A stretch of 37,654 nt of DNA from Tannerellaceae bacterium (GCA_031259845.1 JAIRKZ010000024.1:1-37654), one strand, 5' to 3'; positions 15,894-24,037 are shown, numbered from the stretch's first letter. The notes: generated from the sequence alone by a model not told the origin. Program-made: numbers and translations.

Positions 15894-16826
15894 ATGAAAA
15901 GTTTTCTCCATTCCGAAGCAACAGGTTTTGTGGAAAAAGACCATTGGATGGCTAACTGCTGGGTAAAGGTAGAAACGCCTGCCCCGGACGATATCCGCTA
16001 TCTTGTAAACGAACTGAAAGTTCCCAAATCTTTTATATCCGATATAGAAGATACAGACGAACGCCCGCGCATAGAATACGAAGATAACTGGCTGCTTACC
16101 ATCCTGCGCATCCCTGTTATCGAAAAAAACAAATCAATCCCCTATTCCACCGTGCCGATAGGCATTATGACGAATGGCGACGTGATTGTAACCGTCTGTT
16201 ATTTTCAAACCGAAGCAATACCGGATTTCATACTCTATACCCGAAGGAAAGGCTTGATTATACATAATAAATACGAATTGATCATACGCATCATCCATTC
16301 CTCGGCCGTATGGTTCCTTAAATACCTGAAGAAAATAAACAATGAGATAACCGAAGCAGAGAGCGCCCTGGCCAAAAGCATCCGCAACGAAGATTTACTC
16401 CGGCTGATGAATTTACAGAAAAGCCTGGTTTATTTCAACACCTCCATCCGTGGAAACGAAATCATGTTCACCAAGCTGCAAAGCGTTTTCCAGGAAGCCG
16501 TCTACCATATAGACCGTGAAATCCTTGACGACGTAGATACCGAATTAAAACAGGCCCACAACACGGTAAATATCTTCAGCGACATCCTTACAGGTACAAT
16601 GGACGCATTCGCATCGGTCATTTCCAACAACGTAAATACCATCATGAAGCGTATGACCTCTATTTCAATCATCCTGATGGTTCCTACGCTTATCGCCAGC
16701 TTCTATGGCATGAACGTAATCAATCATTCGGAAGAATGGCCGCATGGATTCCTCGCTATCGTAGCTGCCTCAATCGGAATATCCACATTAGCCTTCTACA
16801 TTTTTAAAAGAATAAAATGGTTTTAA
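15894..16826 (+). CDS. corA: CorA-family divalent metal transporter
   Basis: Inner-membrane Mg2+ (or Co2+/Ni2+/Zn2+) channel. With the ATG at 15894 it is 310 aa, the usual CorA size. The frame stays open up to 15585, but that extension is translated tandem-repeat DNA and lies upstream of the TACCTTTG promoter box. A large cytoplasmic N-terminal domain is followed by a long helix and two C-terminal transmembrane segments (about 245-305). The pore signature GMN occurs in ASFYGMNVINHSEEW at the end of TM1, and the protein ends in the basic tail FKRIKWF. The serB promoter box begins directly after its stop, so corA may be transcribed alone or together with serB. Confidence 0.92.
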   Translation: MKSFLHSEATGFVEKDHWMANCWVKVETPAPDDIRYLVNELKVPKSFISDIEDTDERPRIEYEDNWLLTILRIPVIEKNKSIPYSTVPIGIMTNGDVIVTVCYFQTEAIPDFILYTRRKGLIIHNKYELIIRIIHSSAVWFLKYLKKINNEITEAESALAKSIRNEDLLRLMNLQKSLVYFNTSIRGNEIMFTKLQSVFQEAVYHIDREILDDVDTELKQAHNTVNIFSDILTGTMDAFASVISNNVNTIMKRMTSISIILMVPTLIASFYGMNVINHSEEWPHGFLAIVAASIGISTLAFYIFKRIKWF

Positions 16827-16834
16827 TACCTTTG
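16827..16834 (+). promoter_or_regulatory. -7 box upstream of serB
   Basis: TACCTTTG begins at the base after the corA stop codon and lies 18 nt before the serB ATG. No -33 TTTG is visible; the equivalent position is an A/T run at the end of corA. Confidence 0.55.
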
Positions 16835-16852
16835 CCGGAAAATTGCTGAATA

Positions 16853-18079
16853 ATGCAGGAAAACAACGAAATTATCTTTATAAACGTAAGCGGCTACGAC
16901 CGCCCCGGAGTAACCGCCGCCCTCACCGGGATATTGGCAAACAAGAACGCCGTAATTCTTGATATTGGCCAGGCCGGTATCCATAATAACCTCTCACTGG
17001 GCATCCTGTTCCAAAGCGCCGGCAGGGATTCGGGCGATATAATGAAAGACCTGCTGTTCAAAAGCTATGAGCTGGGCGTAACGATACGCTTCGACCCCAT
17101 CTCTACGGAAGATTACACCAGGTGGGTGAATATGCAAGGTAAAAACCGCTATATCATCACCATCCTGGGGCGCAAGCTCACAGCCAAACAAATCGCCGGC
17201 ATATCCCGCATCGTAGCCAGCCAGGGAATGAATATAGACGACATCCGCCGCCTTACCGGACGGATACCACTCGATGAAATGGAGCGTACGCCCAAGGCAA
17301 GCGTAGAATTTTCCGTCCGGGGAACCCCCAGGGATAAAAAACAAATGCAATTAGCCTTCCTCGAACTCTCTTCCGAACTCGAAATGGACATCTCCTTCCA
17401 GGAAGACAGCATGTACCGCAGAATGCGCCGCCTGATTTGTTTCGACATGGATTCCACCCTTATCAAAACAGAAGTCATAGACGAACTGGCCGAACGCGCC
17501 GGCGTAGGCAAACAGGTAAAAGCCATTACCGAATCGGCCATGCGCGGAGAAATTGATTTTGCAGAAAGCTTCAAGGAACGCGTAGCCTTATTAAAAGGAT
17601 TAGACGTATCCGTAATGCAGGAAATAGCCGAACACCTCCCCATCACCGAAGGAGCAGACCGCTTAATGCAAGTACTGAAAAGGGTTGGCTTCAAGATAGC
17701 AATCCTTTCCGGAGGATTCACTTACTTTGGCAATTACCTGAAACAGAAATACAGCATAGACTACGTATACGCAAATGAACTGGAAATAGAAGATGGAAAA
17801 CTCACCGGCCGCTATACCGGCGACATAGTAGACGGAAAGCGGAAAGCAGAACTGCTACGGCTGATTTCACAGGTAGAAAACGTAGACATCCGCCAGACAG
17901 TAGCCGTTGGCGACGGGGCAAACGACCTCCCCATGCTCAGTATCGCCGGCCTGGGCATAGCATTCCATGCCAAACCGAAAGTAAGGGAAACGGCCAAACA
18001 ATCCATTTCCACCATAGGTTTAGACGGCGTGCTATACTTTCTGGGATATAAAGATTCATATATGAACGAACAGGCATAA
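16853..18079 (+). CDS. serB: Phosphoserine phosphatase with N-terminal ACT domains
   Basis: Last step of serine synthesis: O-phosphoserine to serine plus phosphate, in the cytoplasm. The 408-aa protein is a long-form SerB. ACT-type regulatory domains fill about 7-180 (opening IIFINVSGYDRPGVTAALTG), then a HAD phosphatase. HAD motif I is FDMDSTLIKTE with nucleophile D198 and general acid D200. Motif II is AILSGGF, and motifs III and IV are GDGANDLPML near 360. ACT domains commonly bind amino acids, so feedback by serine is likely but not shown. It has its own -7 box and heads a run with the Dabb gene (22-nt gap) and xthA (12-nt gap). Confidence 0.95.
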   Translation: MQENNEIIFINVSGYDRPGVTAALTGILANKNAVILDIGQAGIHNNLSLGILFQSAGRDSGDIMKDLLFKSYELGVTIRFDPISTEDYTRWVNMQGKNRYIITILGRKLTAKQIAGISRIVASQGMNIDDIRRLTGRIPLDEMERTPKASVEFSVRGTPRDKKQMQLAFLELSSELEMDISFQEDSMYRRMRRLICFDMDSTLIKTEVIDELAERAGVGKQVKAITESAMRGEIDFAESFKERVALLKGLDVSVMQEIAEHLPITEGADRLMQVLKRVGFKIAILSGGFTYFGNYLKQKYSIDYVYANELEIEDGKLTGRYTGDIVDGKRKAELLRLISQVENVDIRQTVAVGDGANDLPMLSIAGLGIAFHAKPKVRETAKQSISTIGLDGVLYFLGYKDSYMNEQA

Positions 18080-18101
18080 TAACATTAAAATCAAACAGCA
18101 A

Positions 18102-18404
18102 ATGATAAGGCATATCGTAATGTTCAAATTAACGGCGTTTGCAACCCCCTCCGGGAAGCAAGCCAAAATGCAAGAAATAAAAACCCGTCTGGAAGCGCTG
18201 AAAGACAAAATAACGCAGCTCCATAAAATAGAAGTCAACTTCAATGTAAATCCGTCCGAACCCTGGGATATAATCCTCACCACAGAAGTCCAATCGCTCA
18301 AAGAACTTGACGCCTACGCCAGTCATCCCGCCCACCTGGAAGTAGCAACAAATGTAATAGCCCCCGTAAAAGCAGAACGGGCCTGCATAGATTACGAATT
18401 TTAG
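18102..18404 (+). CDS. Dabb (stress-responsive A/B barrel) domain protein
   Basis: A small 100-aa protein made of one dimeric alpha/beta-barrel domain. It opens MIRHIVMFKLTAFA, with the family's conserved His-Ile-Val-hydrophobic-Phe strand, and carries ASHPAHLEVA and IAPVKAERACIDYEF near the end, both typical of Dabb proteins. Biochemical function is unknown for most members; related plant proteins are stress-induced or cyclise polyketides. It lies in a tight plus-strand run between serB and xthA, so it is probably co-expressed with them. Confidence 0.85.
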   Translation: MIRHIVMFKLTAFATPSGKQAKMQEIKTRLEALKDKITQLHKIEVNFNVNPSEPWDIILTTEVQSLKELDAYASHPAHLEVATNVIAPVKAERACIDYEF

Positions 18405-18416
18405 AAAGAATAACCC

Positions 18417-19190
18417 ATGAAAATAATTACCTATAATGTAAATGGCCTGCGCTCTGCTATAACCAAAGGCTTCACGGAATGGCTTGCGCAGGAAAACCCC
18501 GACGTAGTTTGTATTCAGGAAACAAAATTACAGCCCGAACAGTTTCCATCCGGAGAATTTACCCAATTAGGATATTATGCCTACCTGTTTAGCGCACAGA
18601 AAAGAGGATATAGCGGAGTAGCCATATTCAGCAAACAAAAACCCGATCATGTAGAAATAGGTATGGGAATCCAGGCATACGACAATGAAGGGCGATTCAT
18701 CCGCGCCGATTATGGAGACCTTTCAATTGTAAGCGTTTACCACCCTTCGGGATCAAGCGGCGACGAACGGCAACGTTTTAAAATGGAATGGCTCGAAGCT
18801 TTCCAAACTTATGTATTGGAATTACGCAAGTCACATCCTAATCTGATTCTTTGCGGGGATTACAACATTTGCCACGAATCCATCGACATCCACGATCCAA
18901 TACGAAATGCCAAAAACAGCGGTTTCCTTCCCGAAGAACGAGAGTGGATGACAGGCTTTTTAAATACAGGTTTTACCGATTCCTTCCGTTATAAGAATCC
19001 CGCGAAGCAGCAATACACCTGGTGGAGTTACCGTTTCAACGCAAGAACCAATAACAAAGGGTGGCGGATAGACTACTGTATGGTAAGCGAACCGATGAAT
19101 TCGCGGATAAGCGATGCTTACATATTAAATGACGCAGAACACTCCGACCATTGCCCGGCCGTACTTGAAATAAGCGATAAGCAAGCCTGA
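18417..19190 (+). CDS. xthA: Exodeoxyribonuclease III / AP endonuclease
   Basis: Cuts DNA 5' of abasic sites and removes 3' blocks in base excision repair; it belongs to the exonuclease-endonuclease-phosphatase fold. The 257-aa protein shows the whole active-site set: N7 in TYNVNG, E35 in CIQETK, GDYNICHESID (catalytic Asp and Asn), WWSYRF (DNA contact) and the closing SDHCPAVLEI with the Asp-His pair. It begins 12 nt after the Dabb gene. It faces pyrD with only 6 nt between stop codons and no hairpin, so the two transcripts must overlap at their 3' ends. Confidence 0.95.
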   Translation: MKIITYNVNGLRSAITKGFTEWLAQENPDVVCIQETKLQPEQFPSGEFTQLGYYAYLFSAQKRGYSGVAIFSKQKPDHVEIGMGIQAYDNEGRFIRADYGDLSIVSVYHPSGSSGDERQRFKMEWLEAFQTYVLELRKSHPNLILCGDYNICHESIDIHDPIRNAKNSGFLPEEREWMTGFLNTGFTDSFRYKNPAKQQYTWWSYRFNARTNNKGWRIDYCMVSEPMNSRISDAYILNDAEHSDHCPAVLEISDKQA

Positions 19191-19196
19191 ACAAGC

Positions 19197-20108
19197 CTAA
19201 ATATCCAATGCTCCCGTTAGTTCCGAAACTGACTTAAAGCCGAATTGATCGCAATACCCGTTTAATCCTTCAATAATTTTTGCAGAAACGGTGGGATCGA
19301 TAAAATTGTATGTTCCTACCTGAATAGCTGTGGCTCCGGCAAGCATAAACTCTACCGCATCTTTCCAGTTAGCGATTCCTCCCAAACCAATAACAGGGAT
19401 ATTTACCGCTTTACAGGTTTGCCATACCATACGAAGGGCAACCGGCTTTACACATGGGCCTGAGAGGCCGCCGGTTATTGTAGACAATACAGGTTTTCTT
19501 GTTTCGGCGTTAATAGCCATTCCAAGCAAGGTATTGATTAGCGAAACAGCATCGGCCCCATTATCCTCCACCGCTTTTGCAATCTCCGTAATGTCGGTTA
19601 CATTGGGCGAAAGTTTTACAATAAGTATCTTTGGGTAAACTTTTCTTACAGCGCGCACTACTTCGGCCGCTCCGGCACAGGTTACTCCGAATGCCATGCC
19701 TCCTTTCTTTACATTAGGGCACGAAATATTCAGTTCGATAGCAGGGATTTGTTCCAGCCCGGCTATTTTTCCGGCGCATGCCACGTATGATTCAATAGAC
19801 GACCCGCTTACATTTACAATCACATTTGTCTTATAATCCTTGATGGCCGGATAAATTTTATCAACAAAATAGTCGGCTCCTTTATTTTGAAGCCCAACGG
19901 CATTCAGCATACCAGCCGGCGTTTCAGCCATCCGGGGATAAGGGTTCCCTTCGCGATGTTCGATTGTTGTTCCTTTTACAAATATACCACCTAAAGCGTT
20001 TATATCCATAAAATCAGTATATTCCGTACCGTATCCGAATGTCCCCGAAGCTGTCATAACCGGGTTTTTCAGTTCCAAACTACCTATATTTACTTTTAAA
20101 TCTGCCAT
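19197..20108 (-). CDS. pyrD: Dihydroorotate dehydrogenase, class 1B catalytic subunit
   Basis: Oxidises dihydroorotate to orotate in pyrimidine synthesis, using FMN and passing electrons to PyrK and NAD+. The 303-aa TIM barrel opens [27 protein letters not shown]. The catalytic cysteine lies in [13 protein letters not shown], the Cys base that marks class 1 enzymes (class 2 uses Ser). [10 protein letters not shown] and [26 protein letters not shown] are the FMN/phosphate-binding segments. The start overlaps the end of pyrK by 13 nt, so the two subunits are translated together and form the class 1B heterotetramer. Confidence 0.95.
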   Translation of the reverse strand: MADLKVNIGSLELKNPVMTASGTFGYGTEYTDFMDINALGGIFVKGTTIEHREGNPYPRMAETPAGMLNAVGLQNKGADYFVDKIYPAIKDYKTNVIVNVSGSSIESYVACAGKIAGLEQIPAIELNISCPNVKKGGMAFGVTCAGAAEVVRAVRKVYPKILIVKLSPNVTDITEIAKAVEDNGADAVSLINTLLGMAINAETRKPVLSTITGGLSGPCVKPVALRMVWQTCKAVNIPVIGLGGIANWKDAVEFMLAGATAIQVGTYNFIDPTVSAKIIEGLNGYCDQFGFKSVSELTGALDI

Positions 20109-20872
20109 GTTAGTTTATCTATATTAAATACAGGGCCTTCCGTACATACGCATACATGCCCGTTTGTTGTCTTCTCCACACAGCACAAGCAAGCTCCAAT
20201 ACCGCATGCCATCGTATTTTCGAGGGATACTTCGCAAGCGATATGATTGGCCGAAGCATACCGGGCTACTGCCTGCATCATAGGTTTGGGGCCGCACGTG
20301 TATATTTTGTTAAATTGTATATCTGCCAATACAGAATGATTGGTAACATACCCTTTTTCACCGCGAGAGCCGTCTTCCGTAGTTATATGAACAGTTCCGA
20401 ATTGTTGGAAATCATCCAACTGCATCAGGTCTTTTTCCGAACGGGCCCCTAATAAAAAGACAGGTTTATAACCTTTCTCTTTCAGACAGGCGCCTAAAAA
20501 AAGCATGGGAGCCGTACCCACGCCGCCTCCGATAAGTAAAAGGTTTTCTTCTTTGCTGCCGGGAAGGGTAAACCCATTTCCCAAGGGCAATAAAAGGTTC
20601 ATAGAATCTCCCGGTTTATAAGTAGCCATAGCATGAGTGCCATCTCCAACTTTCTGAACAAGCAGCCACAACTCATTCGATTTTTTATCTATATAGTTGA
20701 TAGAGATGGGGCGGCGGAGAAAAGTGGCAGGCGAACGATCTACCAGTACTTGTACAAATTGTCCGGGAAGGGCTTCCGGCAATGTTTTATCCGAAGTTAT
20801 TTTAAGCAGGCAATAATTATCATGAAGTGATTTATTTTCAGTAATCTTCATGTCGAGCATGTACTTCTTCAT
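20096..20872 (-). CDS. pyrK: Dihydroorotate dehydrogenase electron transfer subunit
   Basis: Carries electrons from PyrD-bound FMN through a 2Fe-2S cluster and FAD to NAD+. The 258-aa protein has a ferredoxin-reductase FAD domain ([13 protein letters not shown]), an NAD-binding domain ([15 protein letters not shown], then [12 protein letters not shown]), and a C-terminal cluster loop [21 protein letters not shown] holding the Cys ligands. A TATCTTTG box lies 21 nt before the ATG. It is first in the pyrK-pyrD operon, with the partner gene overlapping its 3' end. Confidence 0.95.
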   Translation of the reverse strand: MKKYMLDMKITENKSLHDNYCLLKITSDKTLPEALPGQFVQVLVDRSPATFLRRPISINYIDKKSNELWLLVQKVGDGTHAMATYKPGDSMNLLLPLGNGFTLPGSKEENLLLIGGGVGTAPMLFLGACLKEKGYKPVFLLGARSEKDLMQLDDFQQFGTVHITTEDGSRGEKGYVTNHSVLADIQFNKIYTCGPKPMMQAVARYASANHIACEVSLENTMACGIGACLCCVEKTTNGHVCVCTEGPVFNIDKLTWQI

Positions 20873-20893
20873 ATATACGCATCAATTTAGGGG

Positions 20894-20901
20894 CAAAGAT
20901 A
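20894..20901 (-). promoter_or_regulatory. -7 box upstream of pyrK
   Basis: TATCTTTG on the minus strand, 21 nt before the pyrK ATG, in the 61-nt gap after the XRE gene. No matching -33 element is seen. Confidence 0.6.
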
Positions 20902-20933
20902 CATGATTTGAATATGTCTACGATAGAAAAAGA

Positions 20934-21422
20934 TCAATCTTTCTTTACTTTCTCCGGTATAAATGTTTCAAATGTATTATCGGTGTAGTAAATGATAATT
21001 TTCGAGATATTTTTAGGTTCGATTTTTTGTATGATAACTTCCTTTGGAGTAGCTTGTTTAGTATCTATTTCAGGTCTATCAACCCCAATTTCCCGGCAAT
21101 TTTCATCAATAGCCTGTGGGTTGGGTTTAATTCCGGGCGTTTTGGAGGGTATATCGGTTGGAGTAGATGAAAACAAAGTTCTTGGCGTCATTGGTTGATT
21201 TTCTTTTATTATCATGTTTCCTTTCCCAAACAATAACCAATCAGGATTTATATCTGTAAATCGAGCAAGTATCTTTTCACATACTCTCATACTCGGCTTG
21301 TTCCTGTCTTTCATTATATGAGACACAGTTGAGCGTTGTATACCCACCTTCTCCGCAAATTGAGAATGAGAAAGGTTTTTATAGTTCATGATTTCAATGA
21401 TTCGTTCCTTTATGTCCGCCAT
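20934..21422 (-). CDS. XRE-family helix-turn-helix regulator
   Basis: A 162-aa DNA-binding protein. Residues about 3-65 are a Cro/CI-type HTH: MADIKERIIEIMNYKNLSHSQF, then AEKVGIQRSTVSHIMKDRNKPS with the recognition helix, followed by PDWLLFGKG, a common ending of this domain class in Bacteroidota. A Pro/Thr/Lys-rich linker follows (about 75-125). A short C-terminal strand pair (ISKIIIYYTDNTFETFIPEKV) has the look of a recurring but uncharacterised tail of Bacteroidota XRE proteins. There is no LexA-type peptidase. Behind it lies the 784-nt TGTAAA-rich region, which may hold its operators; autoregulation is inferred only. Not linked to any phage gene. Confidence 0.85.
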   Translation of the reverse strand: MADIKERIIEIMNYKNLSHSQFAEKVGIQRSTVSHIMKDRNKPSMRVCEKILARFTDINPDWLLFGKGNMIIKENQPMTPRTLFSSTPTDIPSKTPGIKPNPQAIDENCREIGVDRPEIDTKQATPKEVIIQKIEPKNISKIIIYYTDNTFETFIPEKVKKD

Positions 21423-21499
21423 ATTTATAAAACTTTATCAATTATTACCGCCAAATTGTCTCATTTAACAAAGTAAACAGCTCTCAACTGTAAACAATA

Positions 21500-21507
21500 C
21501 AAACATA
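21500..21507 (-). promoter_or_regulatory. Candidate -7 box for the XRE gene
   Basis: TATGTTTG on the minus strand matches TAnnTTTG, 77 nt before the XRE ATG and directly beside a TGTAAAC site at 21489-21495. A second identical box lies at 21714-21721. Which one is used cannot be decided from sequence. Confidence 0.4.
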
Positions 21508-21535
21508 AACAATAAATTTAATATATGCAATTTAT

Positions 21536-21585
21536 TTTACAGTTATATAAATATACAATTCAATACATTAATATATAACTGTAAA
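21536..21585. repeat. 14-bp perfect inverted repeat
   Basis: TTTACAGTTATATA (21536-21549) and TATATAACTGTAAA (21572-21585) are perfect reverse complements separated by 22 nt. Each arm contains a TTTACA/TGTAAA site. No T-run follows. Confidence 0.8.
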
Positions 21586-22075
21586 TTACATGTATGTAAA
21601 CCGAATATACAAGGCGAATTTACATTTAATCAATTACTTTGTATAAAAGAATTAATTTATTGATTTATCAGCGCTTAATCTATCTATTCATGAGGTTTGG
21701 CAAGCGAAATTTACAAACATATCCCCTACCCTGCCCCTTTTTTAATGTATATCTTTAAGAAATTAATTTAATACACTGGTTTAGATAAATCTATAAGAAA
21801 TACAACCCTTCTGTTTAAACATCAGTTAATGTAAACAATATACTTTTGTTTCGTAGTTTACTAAGGTTTTCGTATCGTATGCGCGGATATATTTGTAAAC
21901 TGTCTATATAGTTATATAAACGAACGCCGGCGCACACATTTATATATTACACCATTGTACACATCTAATCTGTTTACAAATAAGAATGAATTACATCAAC
22001 TGACACTTTGTCTTTTCGTATACATTACTGTATACATTGCAAGAGTTGTTTATTTAGTTAAACAGTAAATAGAGG

Positions 22076-22114
22076 CGTTTTTTATGGGCATCCTTACAGA
22101 TGCTCGAAAAAACG
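22076..22114. repeat. Hairpin with T-run and A-run in the stem
   Basis: CGTTTTTT pairs with AAAAAACG, and GGGCATC pairs with GATGCTC (one G-U), with a small bulge between the two stems and a CTTACA loop. The T and A runs belong to the stem on both strands and no T-run follows, so it does not fit the intrinsic-terminator pattern. Confidence 0.6.
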
Positions 22115-22160
22115 GACGCTATTCGATAGATAAATTGCTACTAACCTATTGAAATATAAT

Positions 22161-22197
22161 TTTGTAAAATAAAAATTACCGCAGGATGATTTGCGGT
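22161..22197 (-). terminator. Rho-independent terminator after holA
   Basis: On the minus strand, ACCGCA and TGCGGT form a 6-bp stem (22178-22183 with 22192-22197) with an 8-nt loop, followed by AATTTTTATTTT. It begins 10 nt after the holA stop. Confidence 0.7.
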
Positions 22198-22206
22198 TTA
22201 CGGTAC

Positions 22207-23214
22207 TTAGTGAAGTATTCTATATAGTAATTCTTTTAGTAATTCGCTATCTGTGGCAGAGGCATTGTGTACCCCTTTCGACCGGGCGTCTGTTGTGCGG
22301 ATATCACTAATAAGATTGAAAACTTTCATGGGTGAAAAATATTTCAATCCGCTTATATAGTCTTTTGTCTGGAATACGCTACGTAATCCCAAGGTATTCA
22401 TTATGCCGTTCTCGGAACGGTCTTTTGAATATTGACAAATCAGCAGGTTCGAAAAATAGTTAAATAATACAGAAAGGGTCATTTGTATAGGATTACTTTT
22501 GGGATTCTTTTCAAAGTATTGTATAATCCTGTTAGCCTTTAATATATCTTTCGATGTAATCGCTTTTAATAATTCAAAGTTATTGTATTCTTTACTGATT
22601 CCGATATTTTGTTCTACATGGTCAGGGGTGATCTTCTTCTGTTTGTTTTCAGCCAGTAGTATTGCTAATTTATCAAGTTCTTTACTGAGCCGGCTTAAGT
22701 CATTACCCAAGAAATCGGATAACATCTGCGCTGCTTTAGGATCAATATCCGTAGATCGTTCTTTCAGGAAAGAGACGATGAAAGCGGGCATTTTATAATC
22801 TTGTATTTTCTTTGAATCGAACAAAACGCCTGTTTTATCAATAGAAACAGCTAATGACTTTCTTTTATCTATCGTTTTATATTTGTAATTAATCACTAAA
22901 ACGGTAGATTTCATTGGGTTTTTTGCATAATGAACCAACGTATCAATATCCCGTACCTGCTGGGCTTCGCGCACAACTACAAGCTGATATTCGGACATCA
23001 TCGGGAAGCGGCGGGCTGTTTCAATAATATTGACAGCATTGGTATCGCTGCCATATAGGATGATTTGGTTAAAATCGCGTTCTGTTTCGGGCACAACCTG
23101 TTCAATTAACAGATCGGTTATCTGATCGATAAAAAACGGTTCTTCACCCATTAAAAAATAAACAGGGACAAATTTCCTGCTTTTTATGTCTTTACATATT
23201 TCCTTAAACTCCAT
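22207..23214 (-). CDS. holA: DNA polymerase III delta subunit
   Basis: Clamp-loader subunit that opens the beta sliding clamp. At 335 aa it has the family length. It opens MEFKEICKDIKSRKFVPVYFLMGEEPFFIDQITD, with the delta-typical YFLMGEEPF stretch, then an AAA+-like domain without a working Walker A. The PQxxR-like interior is replaced by QQVRDIDTL, and a C-terminal collar follows, including SKELDKLAILL, and FELLKAI and the helical end. It starts 5 nt after the amn stop, so it is in an amn-holA operon with a terminator behind it. Confidence 0.92.
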   Translation of the reverse strand: MEFKEICKDIKSRKFVPVYFLMGEEPFFIDQITDLLIEQVVPETERDFNQIILYGSDTNAVNIIETARRFPMMSEYQLVVVREAQQVRDIDTLVHYAKNPMKSTVLVINYKYKTIDKRKSLAVSIDKTGVLFDSKKIQDYKMPAFIVSFLKERSTDIDPKAAQMLSDFLGNDLSRLSKELDKLAILLAENKQKKITPDHVEQNIGISKEYNNFELLKAITSKDILKANRIIQYFEKNPKSNPIQMTLSVLFNYFSNLLICQYSKDRSENGIMNTLGLRSVFQTKDYISGLKYFSPMKVFNLISDIRTTDARSKGVHNASATDSELLKELLYRILH

Positions 23215-23219
23215 CTTGT

Positions 23220-23996
23220 TTACCAGCTAAAGCGTATATGTTGTATCGTTTTCTTTCCGTCAATAATCTGTTGCAGTGTTTCTATTCCCATTTTTACATG
23301 CAGGCCTGCAAATTGTTGGGTAATCCTTTTATCGCTCTCTTCCGTTTTCACACCACTTTCTATCAGGGGCATATCGGAAATCATTAATAAGGCGCCGGTG
23401 GGAATTTCATTGGCAAAACCGGCGGTAAGCAGCGTGGCCGTTTCCATATCGATACCGGTAGCATGGGTTTTACGGAGATATTCTTTAAAGCTGTCGTCGT
23501 ATTCCCACACCCTTCTGTTTGTTGTATATACGGTTCCTGTCCAATAATCATATCCATTATCGCGTATGGCCGACGAAATAGCGCGAAGCATGGAGAAGGC
23601 CGGCAGCGAAGGAACTTCGGGCGGCAAGTATTCATTTGACGTTCCTTCACCCCGTATGGCGGCGATGGGAAGGAGAAAATCACCTTCTTTATTGGCTTTC
23701 TTTAATCCCCCGCATTTGCCAAGGAATAAAACGGCTTTGGGCTTAATGGCTGACAACAAATCCATAATGGTAGCAGCATTTGCGCTTCCCATCCCGAAAT
23801 TGATAATCATTATCCGCCCGTTTGACGCATTAGGCATAGAACTTTTCAATCCTTTTATCTCTGCATCAAAACGTTCGGCAAAAAGTTCAACGTATTTGGT
23901 GAAGTTTGTAAGCAGTATATAGAAAGGGAAATCATCCAACTTCCTGTTGGTATAACGGGGAAGCCAGTTTTCAACGATTTCTTGTTTTGTCTTCAT
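23220..23996 (-). CDS. amn: AMP nucleosidase, short form (PNP/UDP phosphorylase family)
   Basis: Cleaves AMP to adenine and ribose 5-phosphate. At 258 aa it is the short form lacking the N-terminal regulatory domain of the E. coli enzyme (about 480 aa). PNP/UDP-family features are MIINFGMGSANAATIMD (phosphate-binding region), AVLFLGKCGGLKK (core strand and loop), GIDMETATLLTAGFAN (purine/ribose site with the Met-Glu pair) and LLMISDMPL. Similar short proteins in Bacteroidota are annotated as AMP nucleosidase, but substrate choice within the family is hard to read. The TATATTTG box 29 nt upstream faces the promoter of the divergent gene. Confidence 0.85.
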   Translation of the reverse strand: MKTKQEIVENWLPRYTNRKLDDFPFYILLTNFTKYVELFAERFDAEIKGLKSSMPNASNGRIMIINFGMGSANAATIMDLLSAIKPKAVLFLGKCGGLKKANKEGDFLLPIAAIRGEGTSNEYLPPEVPSLPAFSMLRAISSAIRDNGYDYWTGTVYTTNRRVWEYDDSFKEYLRKTHATGIDMETATLLTAGFANEIPTGALLMISDMPLIESGVKTEESDKRITQQFAGLHVKMGIETLQQIIDGKKTIQHIRFSW

Positions 23997-24011
23997 TAAT
24001 GATTACCTTTG
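23982..24011 (+). promoter_or_regulatory. Promoter of the HsdR-N-like gene
   Basis: TTG (23982-23984), a 19-nt spacer and TACCTTTG (24004-24011), 26 nt before the ATG at 24038. It lies partly inside the start of amn and close to the amn -7 box on the other strand. Confidence 0.6.
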
Positions 24012-24025
24012 ACAGTTATTAACGA

Positions 24026-24033
24026 CAAATATA
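24026..24033 (-). promoter_or_regulatory. -7 box upstream of amn
   Basis: TATATTTG on the minus strand, 29 nt before the amn ATG. It lies downstream of the opposing TACCTTTG box, so polymerase footprints at the two promoters would overlap. Confidence 0.5.
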
Positions 24034-24037
24034 CTAA

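Larger units (their letters stand above)
21489..22168. repeat. Cluster of TGTAAA/TTTACA sites (five as TGTAAAC/GTTTACA)
   Basis: TGTAAA starts at 21489, 21580, 21595, 21830, 21894 and 22163. TTTACA starts at 21536, 21619, 21710 and 21973. Five extend to TGTAAAC or GTTTACA (21489, 21595, 21830, 21894, 21972). My rough expectation for this AT content is about one over 700 nt on both strands, so the motif is clearly enriched. It is a candidate operator family for the adjacent XRE protein. Confidence 0.6.
21423..22206. other. Long AT-rich non-coding region upstream of the XRE gene
   Basis: 784 nt with no supported coding sequence, between the XRE gene and the end of holA, both on the minus strand. 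It is much more AT-rich than its flanks. It holds ten TGTAAA/TTTACA sites, a 14-bp perfect inverted repeat, AGTTATATAAA twice (21541-21551 and 21910-21920), GTATACATT twice at 12-bp spacing (22018-22026 and 22030-22038), candidate -7 boxes, a hairpin (22076-22114) and the holA terminator. I found no TTATNCACA DnaA boxes, so an origin is not supported. Confidence 0.7.

Noticed and set aside
20934..21422. Prophage repressor
   Set aside because: No integrase, antirepressor, structural or lysis genes occur near it, and the C-terminus lacks a LexA/CI peptidase.
21423..22206. Replication origin
   Set aside because: AT-rich with repeats, and near holA, but no TTATNCACA DnaA boxes were found and no dnaA or parAB is nearby.
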